A stretch of DNA of 64,000 nucleotides from Limnoperna fortunei (Eukaryota > Mollusca > Bivalvia > Mytilida > Modiolidae): assembly GCA_944474755.1 (NCBI GenBank), contig OX104123.1, positions 65,031,898 through 65,095,897 on the forward strand. Direction: 5' to 3'. A model generated the notes under the pieces. That model worked only from the letters and a program-made list of their open reading frames with translations, had not been told where the DNA came from and made no database searches. Below, piece by piece: positions 36,590-49,511 of this stretch; within the stretch, counting starts at the first letter, position 1, and each line of letters begins with the position of its first letter. A program made the position numbers and the translations under genes.

Positions 36590-38980
36590 TAATCCGCGAA
36601 AAAGTTTTTTTTTGGGGGGGGAGGGGGTATTCATACTTTATTAGTCTTTGTATGAAATGAAAACTAATAGTTTTTTCGGTCAGGGGAGGGGGAGGGGTGA
36701 ACGCCGAATGTCCGGCTGTAATTTTCTACTTTCGGAAAGTTTACTCCCCACAAGGAAAAGACAATTGTTCTTCCAAACAAAAAATTGAATTGAAATATTA
36801 ATACCTAAAGAGTTCACAATATCTGCAATTGTTTTGCATTCCGTAAGATTGGTTTAGGCTTTTACGCCACCGCCGGATAGGGACCTAAACAGAAGTTTTT
36901 TATCTATCTCTTCCACAAGTACCATTTTTTCCAGTATCTCCTAAATTCGGTTATTTTTACGTTTCTGTTTAACTGAGTCGGCTGCTTTTATAACCGCCTC
37001 ACAAGGCAGACGGTATACATAGTCAAATGATGACTGTAGACGGAGTAAATGACTATCTGGTACTTGATTCTGTGGTCCGCCAAATCTATAAATATCTTTG
37101 TCATACCATTTGTTTACGTCAGGATCGCACTAGTATGTGTACTAAAATTTCGATATATTCTTGGGTGGAATCGGGACTGTAATAAGTATTTTTGTGTAGT
37201 AATGTTACGTTCCACATATTGACTTCTATTTCATTCAGTGCATTGGTCAGTGAATAATCAAAAGGTAAACATTGCACTAAAATCTCCCTACTTTTAAAGT
37301 TGTTTTGGAAAAAACTGATATTTTCTGTATCTATTTTCGTTTGGATATTGATGCAAATAGCACAACACATATTTTGATCGCTCATTTTAAACATTTGTTC
37401 GGGGAATCAATTTTTGTTTAATTATTTTTTTTTAAAAACCACGTGTGAAGTGACGACAGTTATTTAAATCGCGCAACACTATTGGTTAATAGTTGAGCGT
37501 TAAAAATGTCCTTAAACGGTGCACTGCTTACCTATCTTACATCTAATTACAAAAAATAGATACTTTAATAATACCCATAAAATTGGAAATGCAGCTAATA
37601 GACGGTAGGCTTTTTAGAAAAGCTAAACTTGTCATGTTAAGTCAAACGTCGGTAACGTTGTCAAGAATCAGCAGACGATCAAACAAGGCGGAAATTTATA
37701 AGTTTGTTTATTTGACCTCTTTATTGAAGATTATTCCGTAATTATACAAAATTACACTGGCATTATTATGACGTTACACTTTTGCAACTTAAAAATTCTT
37801 TCTTACGTAAATCTTCACAAAGATTGTTTCTTGATCCCATTTGACACAAAATCTTACATTAGTGAAAAAAAACTTACACATTTTGAAGTCTGTATTTATG
37901 CTAAGACAATTTTTAAAACAAGCGTGTTTCATGATGCGAAGGCTTGAAATGTAGAGATATGGCCTTTCCACAATTTCCTGGAAATTTTCTGGCTTCTTGA
38001 AGGCATATTTTTGTGCATTTACTCATTTGTTAGAAAGTTTGCAGAATCGTTACTGTATGAAATCATCATGTTGATGTAGGAATGATTCAATAAATTTGAA
38101 TGATCATGCCATAAATTCAGATGTCATGTTCTTTCTATTTTTATAATTCCTTTTTTTAATTGAACTTTTATTTAAGCAACAACTTTATTTTTTTGGAGTT
38201 TCGTGTAATGTAATTAGTACAGTTATCTTTGATTTAAATACACGTTTGCGTGATCTTTTTGTGCGCTTACATTAGTCTCGACCACTTACCCTTTGATGTC
38301 TGTTGAATTGAAATATATCAATTCCATTGTTCCTAGCAAAGTTTAAGAAAATTTGACCCACATTTCCTACTTGTTTTCCATTGCAACATATTCTATTTTC
38401 TTGCCATAGTGGACCAGTTGATTCGACTGTTAACTTGTATAGGAACAGAAAATTGTAAAATGAATATTTATTGTATGCAAACATGTGTTTTGTTTTCTTT
38501 TTCCTGTAGAAACCTTCAATTATATTTCCTCATTTTTCTGCAGACTCCTTGCTTCATAGCTACTTTGTAGTCTTTCCTTATCGTGTTGCTAAAGACTTTC
38601 CTGAAAGCAAGTTTTTCAAGGAATGGTCATCCTGCCTATATGTTGTTTCATTTGTTTAGTTGTTACTTTAAAAGTTCTTTATTAACTGCAGTTAAAATTA
38701 CTTTTGGTTGATTGTTTGAATGATTGATGTTTAACGTCCAGCAAGCAAAATTTCAGCTAAATCCAGGACGTAAACATTTGGATATGAATTAAATTATTTG
38801 AAGAATATCCCTCTTTGAATTCTAAAACGTGAACTCATACGATAACATGAGCATATTTACAGATAAAAAAGAAACTAAAAAGTATGCAGTATCACAGTTT
38901 AAAGTCAAATTTTGATTTATAGATTAATTTCTTTTAAAAACTGTAAAATTGTGTCGCCAGCGCCAATTGTTAATAAATTA
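36590..38980. other. No gene recognised
   Basis: Starts with G-rich runs (ggggggg-a-gggggta near 36.62 kb), then AT-rich DNA. ORFs at 37119-37394, 37789-37971 and 38272-38484 show no family features. Confidence 0.4.
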
Positions 38981-38989
38981 TAATATGAA

Positions 38990-40890
38990 TTAACAGAATA
39001 AAACGTTCTCGAATGCACGCCACATCAGCACGGTCCATCAAGACATGCTTAATGATCTTGATGGCATATGGACAGTGATATGGCACACTTCGGGTCTTGT
39101 CTCGTTATTTAAAAATATAACTATATGTCTTCATGGTATGACCAAGAAGACACCTGGTTAAAACAACTCAGTATCTTCGACGTCCGCTATTTGAACTAAA
39201 ATTACCTTTGCGCAGTTGTGGCTGGATCTCATGAAGTTTATTATGAACTTGGAGATCCCAGCCACTCTGCCACAAAGTAGAAATATAGTTAAAAATGTAT
39301 GGTTACAAATCATTTAAAGAACTGAACATCATTTAAGGCTTTCTTGGCTTCCTGGTCAACGACTGTTTTTCCATGGATTCCCATATGAAAACACAACCTC
39401 TTTAACAACTGTACCAACAGTAACAAGACATTTATAATTCAAGTATTTTAAGAATACAGGGATTTTTTGTTTTCAAATTTTTAGTAGAAATAAGACAAGA
39501 CAAAGAGTCTTACCAGATGATAAATTTACGCTCATCTGGCGTAACGACAATTTTCAGTGCAAGAAGAATGGCGTGAGTTTCTGCACTAAATACAGAGGAT
39601 TCAGAGGGAAGACGGCGAGTCTCTAAGCGCTCTCTAAAGACAGAGGCTGAAGCAACTTTACCACCGTCCTTCGATCCGTCTATATAAATTGCACCATTGT
39701 CAGGATAGTATGATTTTATCTCTGCAAAATGTTGTTGCAATAATAGAGGGTCGGTGTGGACTTTTTAAATCTTCTAAGATTATAAATAAATGTAAGTTTC
39801 GGATTTAACCATGTGGGATTTTAAGGAATTTCAATAGTGACAATTTTATCTACATTTACATCAGAATTTTCCAAATAAGGTTTTATTCTCTGGTCAGAAG
39901 GTTTAATTTTATTTGAGTGTTTTTCAAAACCGAGTTTGTAAAGAAGTTTGAAAACGCAGTCGTGAGCGGGATTGCCAGGACAAAGCCTTTAATTTGGTTT
40001 CGTATTGCAAACCGAGCTTAATTCTTCTTTGATACAAAGAAGGCTCGTTTGCTTCAACATATAACAGGTGTGGTTCTGAAAGCTCCCGGGCATTGTCGCA
40101 ATTCTTAATGGTGTATAGTATCAAGGATTTTGACATACGAACCAGCGATCTATATAGATTGAGTAAAACATCGCATTCAGCACTTTAATTCGGTATCAGG
40201 ATGCCTCTTTCGTTTAATACAAAAATGCATCCCAACGGGTTTTGCAGTGGAGAATTTAAAAACAATTGCCCATTTCTCTATTCTATTTCAAATCAACTGC
40301 AGTTGACGTTCGATATCATTCATGTTTTTGCCTTGGTAGCATATAAGGTCGTCAACATATAGAGAATCATCAATATTATCTTTTAAAACCTCAGCAAGAC
40401 TTTTAATTTTGATACAAAATAAAGTGACAGAAAGGATGCTTCCATGGGGAACACCCATCTCCTGTTCAAAAGGGTCAGATAAAGACGAATTTACCCTAAC
40501 TTTAAATTCTTTGTCAAAAAAGGTTTGATATAAAGGTAGGAAGTCTTCCTTTCAACCCCATATCAAAACGATCATTTAAAATACCATATTTTCATGTTGT
40601 GTCATATGCCTTTTTTAAATAGAAAAGACAGACACAACATGTTACTTTTTGGTAAGGCCTTTCGAATAAAAGTTTCAAAACGTACCAAATGGTCCATGGT
40701 ACTTCGTCCTTGTCGGAATCCTCACTGTATATTTGATAAAAGGTTATTGGATTCAAGAAACCAGACAAAGCATTCATTTATCATCCTTTCAGGGTATTAC
40801 AGCCGAACTTGTAAGGGCTTTAGGCTGATAGATCGACGCTTCTGGGTGATCCTTTCCTGGTTTTGGAATACCCTGGTAGCTATTTTCCAA
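38990..40890 (-). mobile_element. I-group-like LINE with RNase H, decayed
   Basis: On the minus strand the ORF2 pieces run in order: RT start (RMINECFVWFLES; EVPWTIW; FYLKKAYDTT, first RT Asp region), EMGVPHGSILSVTLF, SLYVDDLICYQGKNM (catalytic YVDD), a gap of roughly 50-60 residues, VLLNLYRSLVR, HLLYVEANEPSLYQRRIKLG, RNase H (IYIDGSKDGGKVASASVF, SVFSAETHAILLALK) and a C-terminal region (LWQSGWDLQVHNKLHEIQP, RCLLGHTMKTYS, CPYAIKIIKHVLMDRA). RNase H downstream of RT is typical of I-group LINEs. Many stops and frameshifts: a fossil. Confidence 0.8.
39510..39740 (-). pseudogene. RNase H domain of the LINE
   Basis: Open frame with IYIDGSKDGG (first catalytic Asp) and FSAETHAILLAL (catalytic Glu); the following Asp-containing strand is degraded. 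In active elements this domain removes the RNA strand during reverse transcription. Confidence 0.75.
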
Positions 40891-40999
40891 ATTGAAGGTA
40901 AGTCAGGCTACTATCACGAGTTTCTGCAACATTTGTTTTAATCAAGTGGTTGGTGATAACAGGTTTCAATGCTATGATAACTGTTTTTACAGTGTTTAT

Positions 41000-42960
41000 T
41001 GCTTAATTTTGTGGATTAAATGAGGGTGTTTGTTCAAACACATTTTGAACAGGTTCATTTCAATTATTGTTTATTCCTGTCATTTTGCTATAGCTGTTGT
41101 GCAAGGATGATAATTCTATATGTTTTGATTGGCATGCATATGCATTGCAGTTTTATAGCTTGTGGAAAAGTTTTTGTAGACCAGTTTTGTAGAGAAAAGT
41201 ATTGTCCTCTTTCGTCATAATGGATATTATTAATTAATAATATTATACAATTGATTAAAGTACAATCTTTAACACCATTGTATGTGTATTTATTATAAAA
41301 GTCTATTGCAGAACCATTCGTCGTTGACTTTTGCAACGTTGGCAAAGTTGCAGTATTTCATTTTGTTCATCCACTAAACGGGACTTTCGTTGTGTAAAAT
41401 TGCATGGATATGTTAGTAATTTGAGTCGGTGATTAGCTGTGTTTTGTATATAATTCTTCTTGAAAAGAAAGTGTTTTGCCGTTTTTGAGTTAAATAATAA
41501 TAATGCTGTGCTGGAACGCATATCTGGTAGGCAGGACCTGAAAAAAAGGTTTGACTTGTGTATCTTAGGGAAATGCATGTTTGTTTAAGAACAACGGTAT
41601 TCTAGAAATTAAGACATGATGACCTCCATATGCAAACAGTTAAAACATATGAAATACGGACTAAAAAATGAATTGGACATAGACAAAAAACTTTTTTTGT
41701 CCAAAATCTCACTTTTTCCGTTTTAATATGTAATTAAATATTGGTCACGTATACTGCTACATGTATTGTAGAGCATGTGTTTCATGGCAACACACGTCTG
41801 CTTGATAATTTATATATTAGTTTTTCATACGTTTTTCACTGTTTAAATGTATATTGAGGCAAGAAAAAATTCCAGCGTGCAATATTTTGAATTATATTTC
41901 ATATCGATCTAGAATGCACGTCTTCCCTTCTCTTCCTGGATTGACCTGTAGGCAATGTTGTCCATGGCTGGTAACTCCACCATACAAAAAAGAAAGAAAA
42001 CAAAAGAACTGTGCATAAATAATGAACCCACTTTTGACTAGAATGAATGTCCAGGTGTGTAGCCATATATATGAAGCATAACTATATTCGTAATGTATAA
42101 CATGACTAGCAATTAATGTTATGAACTATTATTTTGCCAGGAAAGGTTAATCAATTTATTATATAAAGGCTTACGTTTTTATATGCATACATACATTATA
42201 TATTTTTATGCCATTTAAATATTTATAAAATGCTCGCTATGGAATCGACGAGTTCCGTCCGACCAAGGGCATTAAGTTGTCGGTGTAGGGCGTAAAAATA
42301 TCCCCAAGTCAAGTCATCGACGAGTATATGAAAAAAATTCATTTTGTACGAGTTGCGTCCCTTAGAAGTTCACCCGTGCGTTTGAAAGACTCGAACATAA
42401 ATATCAATCTTCAGATTTATAGCGAAAACAATTGAAAAGACAAGTAATTCATTTAAACGTTTATGTTTTTAAACGCATGTTAGAAAACTGCAAACATTCA
42501 AAAAAAATGCTACGCAAGGTATTGAAATAAATTGTGACAGGTAAAAATATATTGTACGAAATTTCGTTTATGCAGATGTAGCAATTAGAAAAACGTGAAA
42601 TAAAACATTATTATTTCATAAATCTTTCGTAAGATATGCTCTTTTTATTTCAATATCTTTTTGTAACCATATACTGCAATACTCAGTTGTCTTTTGCCGA
42701 GAAATACGACATGTACTTTTAGCTATTTCAATGTCACGTTACACACAAGACACAATGGTAAAAGATTTCTTTTTCGAAAATGTATCCACTGGGATCTTTT
42801 AGAATAAAACAACTCCTTAAAATAAATGTTTTACCTTACTATATCAAAATCAAACTGAGCAGAAGTCTTGTTTAGGCGAGGTGACACAAATTTAAATTAC
42901 ATAACTATAATAACTTTAGATTTATTATCAAGTACACATATATTTTTGTTAAGGTTTTTC
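41000..42960. other. No gene recognised
   Basis: AT-rich sequence. The minus ORF at 41303-41578 is basic and Gln/Arg-rich at its end but matches no family I know. Confidence 0.4.
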
Positions 42961-42974
42961 TAGCTAGTATCTCA

Positions 42975-43625
42975 GGATGTTTTGGTGTGGAGTTTAAGAA
43001 ATGGTGATTCTTTAAGGTACACGAGTTTTGTACGCTTTTTCTTTTCCGGCGACATTTCCCTTCTAGTTTTCAGCAACTCTCCTCTCAATTGTGCTAGCCC
43101 AGGCGAAAGATCTGGTACAACACTGTAACCGGAGCCAGGTTCAAGCTTCAGCGCGGCCTGAAGGATGTCATCCCTGTCGATTAAATCTGATAATCTCAAA
43201 ATTATATTCTGGTTTTGAAGGTGACGGGATGGTAGGCGATATAAAGCGGTAAATAGCATTGTATTTACCCGCTCCTTCTGCATACCAAGAGTCTTCTCAA
43301 GAAACTCCCTGACAAGTTTATTTGTCGTTTTTGGGATCTCTCTCGCATCGGGCGGCCTTTTATTCCGCGATTAATTAGTTCCTTTTACGTCCACACATCT
43401 CAAGCTTGATTCTCTCATTACGTTCGGCGTCCAATTGTGCTTTTAAGTTGGGTATGAGTTTGTAGTGGAGATCCTGAAATTCTCCGTTGAAGAATTCAAC
43501 CGGTTTTAGACTACGTCGACTCTTTTTGTTAATTCACCATGTTCAAACTTAATTGCTACAATTTCAGCTTCTATATGATTGTGATGGCGTTCAAAGCAAT
43601 TCAGCAATATCTTTAAAATTCATAT
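42975..43625 (-). pseudogene. LINE ORF1-like protein (coiled coil plus RRM-like region), decayed
   Basis: Minus-strand pieces in order: ILLNCFERHHNHIEAEIVAI (coiled-coil-like), FQDLHYKLIPNLKAQLDAER, IKLEMCGRKRN, a frame break near 43.37 kb, RPPDAREIPKTTNKLVREFL and then NTMLFTALYRLPSR, NIILRLSDLIDRDDILQAAL, GSGYSVVPDLSPGLAQLRGE, KRTKLVYLKESPFLKL. Layout (coiled coil, single RRM-like fold, basic C-terminal domain) is that of L1-type ORF1 RNA-binding proteins, which package the element's RNA. No matching ORF2 lies downstream on the minus strand, so this is a lone remnant. Confidence 0.65.
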
Positions 43626-45060
43626 AAAAAGTTGTTTCCTGTTTTCTTGCAGTATAAATATAACGTCGTTTTCGTTTTGGTGCATAATTATACAAATTAG
43701 ATTCGTATTGATTTTACGCTCGTGCTTGAAATTGACAAAATTGGTCCTATTGTCTGAAAGCAATTTTTCTCTCGTAACACAAACTATGTTTGAAACAATT
43801 AAAAAATAATAAATGTCTAATATCTTACATTTGTATCAGAACATTGCCAGCTTACCGGACGTAATAGTCATTCAATCTTATGCACACTCGTAGTACAGGT
43901 AAATTACATAATCTTGCCAACAGTTTAAATGACATGGCATATAATTCTTAAATAAGTCAAATGTATAAGTGTTGAAGTGTTTATACATAGAACGCCTTGA
44001 ACATTATAGAGACAAATCAACAACGACGGGACCCACTGCACAGCTAGAATGAATATTGCGTTTCACGGAAAAACAGCTCTTGTCACTGGCGCCGGAAAAG
44101 GTCACACATTTAAAATGTTTTCTTGCTTGCTATGTTGTTTGTTTAGTTGTTGATTTATTTCATCTTCATTGAATACAATGTTTTGATTGTATTTAGTATG
44201 AAGGTTTCATTGTGAATGATTTACTTTAGTCTAGCCAATCCAGACTGTTAACTAAACATACTGGTGTTCTTTATATGGGCTGCTTTCAGGTCTTTTGTAA
44301 GCTACGAAGATAGCAAACCTAAACTCTTGCTGCACTACAATTTTGAAATATTGCTTCTTGTTTATTTAACGTTCATCGAGCAGCATTGTAGTTATGTTCA
44401 CCAAAACAATTGTCTTACAACAAATGAACTAGGAATGTGATGTATCATTGGTAGCGAAATAAGGACTATACCACAATAAGGCCCAGTGTAGGGATAATTA
44501 AACATTTTGTAGCGGCTACATTGCAATTAATAATCTGTTCTACATCTATCAAGTGTAGTACTCTGCTACTTCGTAACCTTTTAAGATAATTGGCTAGACT
44601 TTATATCTTATAACCAGACAATGCTCAACTAGCCTACGCTACAAATTCCTTTTATGGGTAAAATCCTATAATCTTCTCATGTCTAGCCGACGATTTATCG
44701 CGAGCTCTGAACGTAACTTCGATTCGTAACGGAAATCCGTGATTAGGATATCATTTAGGATAGTTAATGTCTGCAAAATGTATGTAATAGTGTCTATATG
44801 CAACAAGTTGCATTTTAAAGCAAACAAGTTTCCTATAACGCTTTAGGCTGAAAAGTAATTACTTGTTTTCTTTTATTGTGTGTTGCGACTCGCTCAGAAA
44901 CTTGATATAATGTCCACTGAGTTCACACATTGATAAATACTGGAACTCGGTTCTATAAAATTTCGGATTAACTGGAAAATTAAATATGCCAACGTGATGG
45001 TGATGAGTAAAATTCTAACTTAATATACTCAAAATATCAACAAATTGGAAGCAGAAATCT

Positions 45061-45326
45061 TACTTGTTTTGTACCTGCTTTCCGTACTGTAACCTGATGT
45101 TCCTTTAAGATAGGGCATTCTCTGTCTGTCAATCAACCAATTGAACTTTAATAAATAAACCGTTCATTCATACATACGCAGTTACCCAACTAGACCCAAG
45201 GCTACAAAGTGATAACAAAACTCGTGCCTTTTGTACCTACTATGGTCCGCGGTCAGGATTTCCGCACTGTAACCTGACATTCCTTTACGATAGGGCATTC
45301 TCTGTCTGCCAATCTAACAATTGATA
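45061..45326 (-). repeat. Interspersed repeat fragment, tandemly duplicated, inverted
   Basis: tccgtactgtaacctgatgttcc-tttaagatagggcattctctgt at 45.08 kb is repeated at 45.26 kb. Its complement matches part of the 10.93-kb repeat (tcaggtcacagtac, cgcggacca). Lies in intron 1 of copy 3. Confidence 0.55.
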
Positions 45327-45760
45327 CATGTGTAACCAATTTGTTTATGGTACCCAAAAGTACCATATGATTTTATGATAAATATAAATAAATTTATGAG
45401 AAGAACGTAGATTGTGTAACGAAAAAGTGGTGAGGTTGAAAACGTAAAAGACTTTTAGACTGACTATTCTATGTCAACAATGCAGAGAATAGAAACATTT
45501 GCAGATTTTAATCATTGAAATAACATTTATATGTCTAACATGGACGCTAAGCATGTCGTTAAATTTATCAATAAAATAGTTAAAAACAACTTTTCTTTCA
45601 AGACCTAAACGATTAGTTTGCTACATTACATTATCTAGTATAGCTATGTTTTGCAAACGTAATGAATGTGCATCCACAGACCTCAAAAGTCTGGCTGAGT
45701 ATTTATCATGTAATCTTTTGTCACATAATGTAAATTAGATAAAACTATATGCAGCCACGA

Positions 45761-45840
45761 AAATCGACCAGACGCGACACAAATCGACCAGTCGCGACAC
45801 AAATCGACCAGACGCGACACAAATCGACCAGTCGCGACAC
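45761..45840 (+). repeat. Perfect 20-bp x4 tandem repeat, alternating forms
   Basis: aaatcgaccagacgcgacac and aaatcgaccagtcgcgacac alternate A-B-A-B over exactly 80 bp, differing only at one base; form B contains the palindrome gtcgcgac. CpG-rich island in AT-rich intron. Confidence 0.95.
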
Positions 45841-47739
45841 AAAACTAATGGCTTACATGTTAGGTAACCTTACATTTCGCTAGACATGTACTAGTAATTT
45901 AACTTGAACGAAACTTTTTTTCAAACTTACGGTATGCAGGCATTTTATATGGTATTTTTAAGTTGTTCTATAAGTAACACATAGGTAGTTTAAACAATAA
46001 TTGTGATATCTTTGACGATCTTAGAATTTTAACAAACAATTTGACAATAATTTATTCCTTTTTTAAAAACTTTATTCTAAAAAGAGTTTTTGGGGTATCC
46101 ACACATTGTTATAACACATTTGTTAAATTATAAATGTAAAATGATTATAGCAGCCATATTGAGTTTTGGCATTCTTTATTTTTACAAAGTACTTAGGCCT
46201 TTTTAAAATGAAATCTGTTTCCTGGTTGGGAAAAATATTTCTATTTTGACGATACTTCTTGAACTTTCCACCTCTTGTGCGCTCTAAAATATAACTATAA
46301 TATGGCGTAATAGATAGAAAAAACGATTTGTGACACCCACCCTTTTGTATCTGCTCATATTGAAACTAGCATCAGTACCAATATGAAAGGTATTAGAAAA
46401 AATATCTTATTTTAAGTTTGAATGATTGGATTCATCTTTAAGATTCCCTTATCAGATTGACTTAATGCTCTTGCGACAAACGACGAATGTTTTTGTAACT
46501 TACCAGCTCATTCATTCATATTTTTCCTAGTAGTGCTAAACATTTGGCATTCAATGTCCCATCTAATTTTACCTTTGAGTTATTTTATGTTAACTTGCTT
46601 TTTCGCCGTAAAAATAGTTATAATTCTGATCGAAAGTTTAGAATTAAAAAGAGGACAGCAATTATTGTCGATTCTACAAAGTCAACGATTTAAACGATAA
46701 ATATGTTTTTAAACATTTTACTATAAAGTGCATTTGCAATCCAAAATTCAAAGTTATTTTTAATTATGAATACATTTATATAGGTATGTGCAGTCATTTG
46801 AATCAATGCGACGTACCATTAGAAAGTTGCCTTACTTTCTAAGTAACCGAAGCCGTATCTAGATCAAAACTTCCACTTAACTAGTCAAAATAGTTCTGTA
46901 ATGTGAAGGTCATACAACATTGTGTCACACTTAAATAAACTGATGTGTGAGACGTTAAATGTTTCTCCTTTATTTTTATCGCATTTAAAACTTGCAATGA
47001 TCGCGATTTAAATTACTCTATACAATGTTACTGCTGAAATATTTGTTTAAGTTGTTCGTATAGGATGAACAAAGATTTGTAAATAATTAAAACAAATATT
47101 ATGTGCTTATTTAATGTATGTATACTTCAACCAACACGGTAAGCTTACATGTACTTCAGTTAACTTGTAATAATAACGAGCGCACAAACGCTAACAAATT
47201 TACAAACATATTTTTTAAATTTCAACTATGTAACTTTAAGGACACTTTTTAGTTATTGATTCTATTACGTTTATCAGTATCAATGTTGAGATGAAATCAA
47301 AAGAACAAAATTCTTCAGAAAACGAACGAGCAACAAACACGAAGAACATTAAAAAAAAGTTCATGCCTTCTGTATAATAACTTGTAAGCTGCCAATAAAT
47401 GGATATAACATTTTTTTCACAGTATCTCTGTTGGGTAGACATGTGAACCTTTTCCGTGCCCAATGTGTTGGAATAAGGGTAAAATAAGACCAGTTATAAC
47501 CATTCTAACTCTAACCAACAGTGACATACTTGTCACACAACCTGAGTTTTTTGCAAACAGGAAATCACCATGTCAGTACAACGAAATCAATGCCTAACGA
47601 TTGAAACTGTCTACTTAGACACAACTTTTAATTATTTTTAACAGGAATTGGTCGTTGTACAGCACTTGAACTAGCCTCTAGAACTGATTGCGGATTGTCT
47701 TTGCTGACAGTTTTCTTGGAGTTCGTTATTTTGTTATTA

Positions 47740-47905
47740 TCTTTATATATCTCGTACCTATCAAGACGTTGCGAGTTAAGATATCACAGCACGCATAGTG
47801 TAAGCGACTTCAATCTTAAAAACACAATGATTGTCAGTTGTTCTATTAAAGTTGTTGACAGTAATGTTAAGCACAATTCAGTTGAACAAACAAAACTAAT
47901 CAATT
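47740..47905 (+). mobile_element. Possible degraded SINE inside broken exon 2 of copy 3
   Basis: cgttgcgagttaagatatca, then gcgacttcaatctta, attgtcagttgttc and a tail ttaagcacaattcagttgaa-caaacaaa follow the order of the SINE at 7.65 kb with many differences. Weak similarity, judged by eye. Confidence 0.4.
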
Positions 47906-47944
47906 ACATTTGTTCTTCAGTTTGCCGGTTTTCCGGACTTTGAT

Positions 47945-49325
47945 TTGAGGTTTACGTTTGACAGTTTCCTTAGTGGTTTTTGCTATTCCATTTATTTTTT
48001 CAATTAAATAGGAGGACAATTATTTTGATTATTAAAAAGACAACTTGCGAAACAAAGTACTTGTCAAACAAATAATGGAAGCAACGAATGGGACTGGATA
48101 GTACAATAAATGGCATGTATGGTTAGACTATTAAATTTGAGAACTGCAACCACATATAGTAAACTCGCGTGGACTTGAATGCATGGACGAGTGTAAAAAA
48201 TTATTATTGTTAACCAATCTGGATGGTACAATGCTAAATACAGTCCCTGGAAAAGTTAAATAAAAGAATACATATTTTGGGGGTTGCAGTTAATATAACG
48301 GGACAGTCAAACGAACTGTCTATCGATTCCACCTTTTGTTATATACATGTTTGTCCATAGCTTACCATCCTCAACTTTTCCGACTCAAACGTGTGCATGT
48401 TTTCTGCTAATATATGTTTAACGGATTCAATACAACAGTAACTGTTATTAAAACATATACTGACAGTACATTGAATGGAACAACTTTATGGACACTGCAA
48501 TGAATAATAAAATCAGCCTAAAATGAGGAACTTCAAAGGACGTGTTCAGACTAATTATGCTTGTTTATATATGTAAGCTATTGGTAGGGTCATGCAAAAA
48601 AATTGTATTTCCTTAATCGACCAAGTATAGAGGCATAAAGGTGGATATTGACTTTATCACGAAAAAAGTAAAATTCATATCCGAAAGTTTTCAATCGCAG
48701 GCGGTCGCATACGGTGTAATCCTAATGCGCTTGCTACCTTAAGTTGTTGACTTGTTTTTCACGCTTTACACTCAAAGATTTTTGGGCAATTGTGCTGGTT
48801 CAAGACAGAGCTGCGTCTTAGTTCTGGCCAATAGTAAAATAACTACTATTAACATTTTGTTCGGGTGACAATACTGGTTGTGGTTCATATAGGGGGAACG
48901 TATTAATTCACACACTAGGGTCAACTTGGAAGCTCTGTGGGTGGAGTTTAAGGAACCGTCTCCAGTATTTTAAGGAGAAAAATATTTTCGTCGAGAACAT
49001 TTTGAGACAATAACAAGTATATTTAGAAATGTAATCATGAGTATGTAAATGGCTTCATCATATTTATACCCAATCGATACAACTTGTGTCAAGGGTCAGA
49101 AAAGTGGCCGCGGACGGGCGTAAATTTTCTCCATGTTGAACTATCATCAGTACGTCTCAATTAAACCATACACTGTCTATTATGTCATGTATCGTTACTT
49201 TATTCATTGATTAATTTTGTTTTCAATGACGTTTAGGTAGTGAACATGTTGTAAACAAATCCTCTTCTGTCAATAATATTACATACATGTATATTATTTT
49301 ATATTGTAAAATATTCGTAGGTCTC
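47945..49325. other. No feature seen
   Basis: AT-rich sequence; exons 3-7 of the SDR gene were looked for here and not found. Confidence 0.45.
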
Positions 49326-49329
49326 CTCC

Positions 49330-49425
49330 TCCCACGGTTTCTTTTCTATTGTTTCTATAACATTTTAATTATTTAAAAAGGGCCCAGCCCCCCACAACCA
49401 GTGCCAGCATGTAAACTTATTAGGT
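49330..49425 (-). repeat. Inverted partner of 55100-55190
   Basis: ggtttcttttctattgtttc, taattatttaaaaagggccc and gccagcatgt are the complement of the segment right of the hairpin at 55.05-55.13 kb. Confidence 0.65.
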
Positions 49426-49429
49426 CTTT

Positions 49430-49511
49430 CCACCTTTCTGTGGAAAGACCTATAGTTATTGTTCTGATTATTAGGTCTTTCCACCTTTCTGTGGAAAGAC
49501 CTATAGTTATT
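49430..49511 (+). repeat. Two 41-bp direct repeats, each a hairpin
   Basis: ttaggtctttccacctttctgtggaaagacc... occurs at 49430 and 49471. GGTCTTTCCAC/GTGGAAAGACC form an 11-bp stem. The right arm recurs as tggaaagaccctcaaatgtt at the far end of each composite element, so it may be the element's terminal signal. Followed by an (att)n tract. Confidence 0.8.

Larger units (their letters stand above)
44049..47680 (+). pseudogene. DCXR-like copy 3, truncated after start of exon 2
   Basis: Exon 1 (44049-44100) is intact: ATG, MNIAFHGKTALVTGAGK, same 52-nt length and phase as copy 2, donor gtcaca. Exon 2 begins at 47645 after ttaacag and encodes GIGRCTALELAS (the same stretch as residues 18-29 of copy 2), then stops matching the family at about 47680. 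The reading frame stays open to a TGA at 47941-47943 but the added residues have no SDR character. None of exons 3-7 could be found between 47.7 and 64 kb. The copy therefore lacks the catalytic Ser/Tyr/Lys and cannot be an SDR as it stands. A distant remainder beyond 64 kb, moved by repeat insertion, cannot be excluded. Confidence 0.75.

Noticed and set aside
45761..45840. CRISPR-like repeat array
   Set aside because: The 20-bp units are contiguous with no spacers, and the genome is an animal's.
47695..47943. Small membrane protein
   Set aside because: It has a hydrophobic run but is simply the continuation of the broken exon 2 of copy 3 into SINE-like DNA; no independent start.
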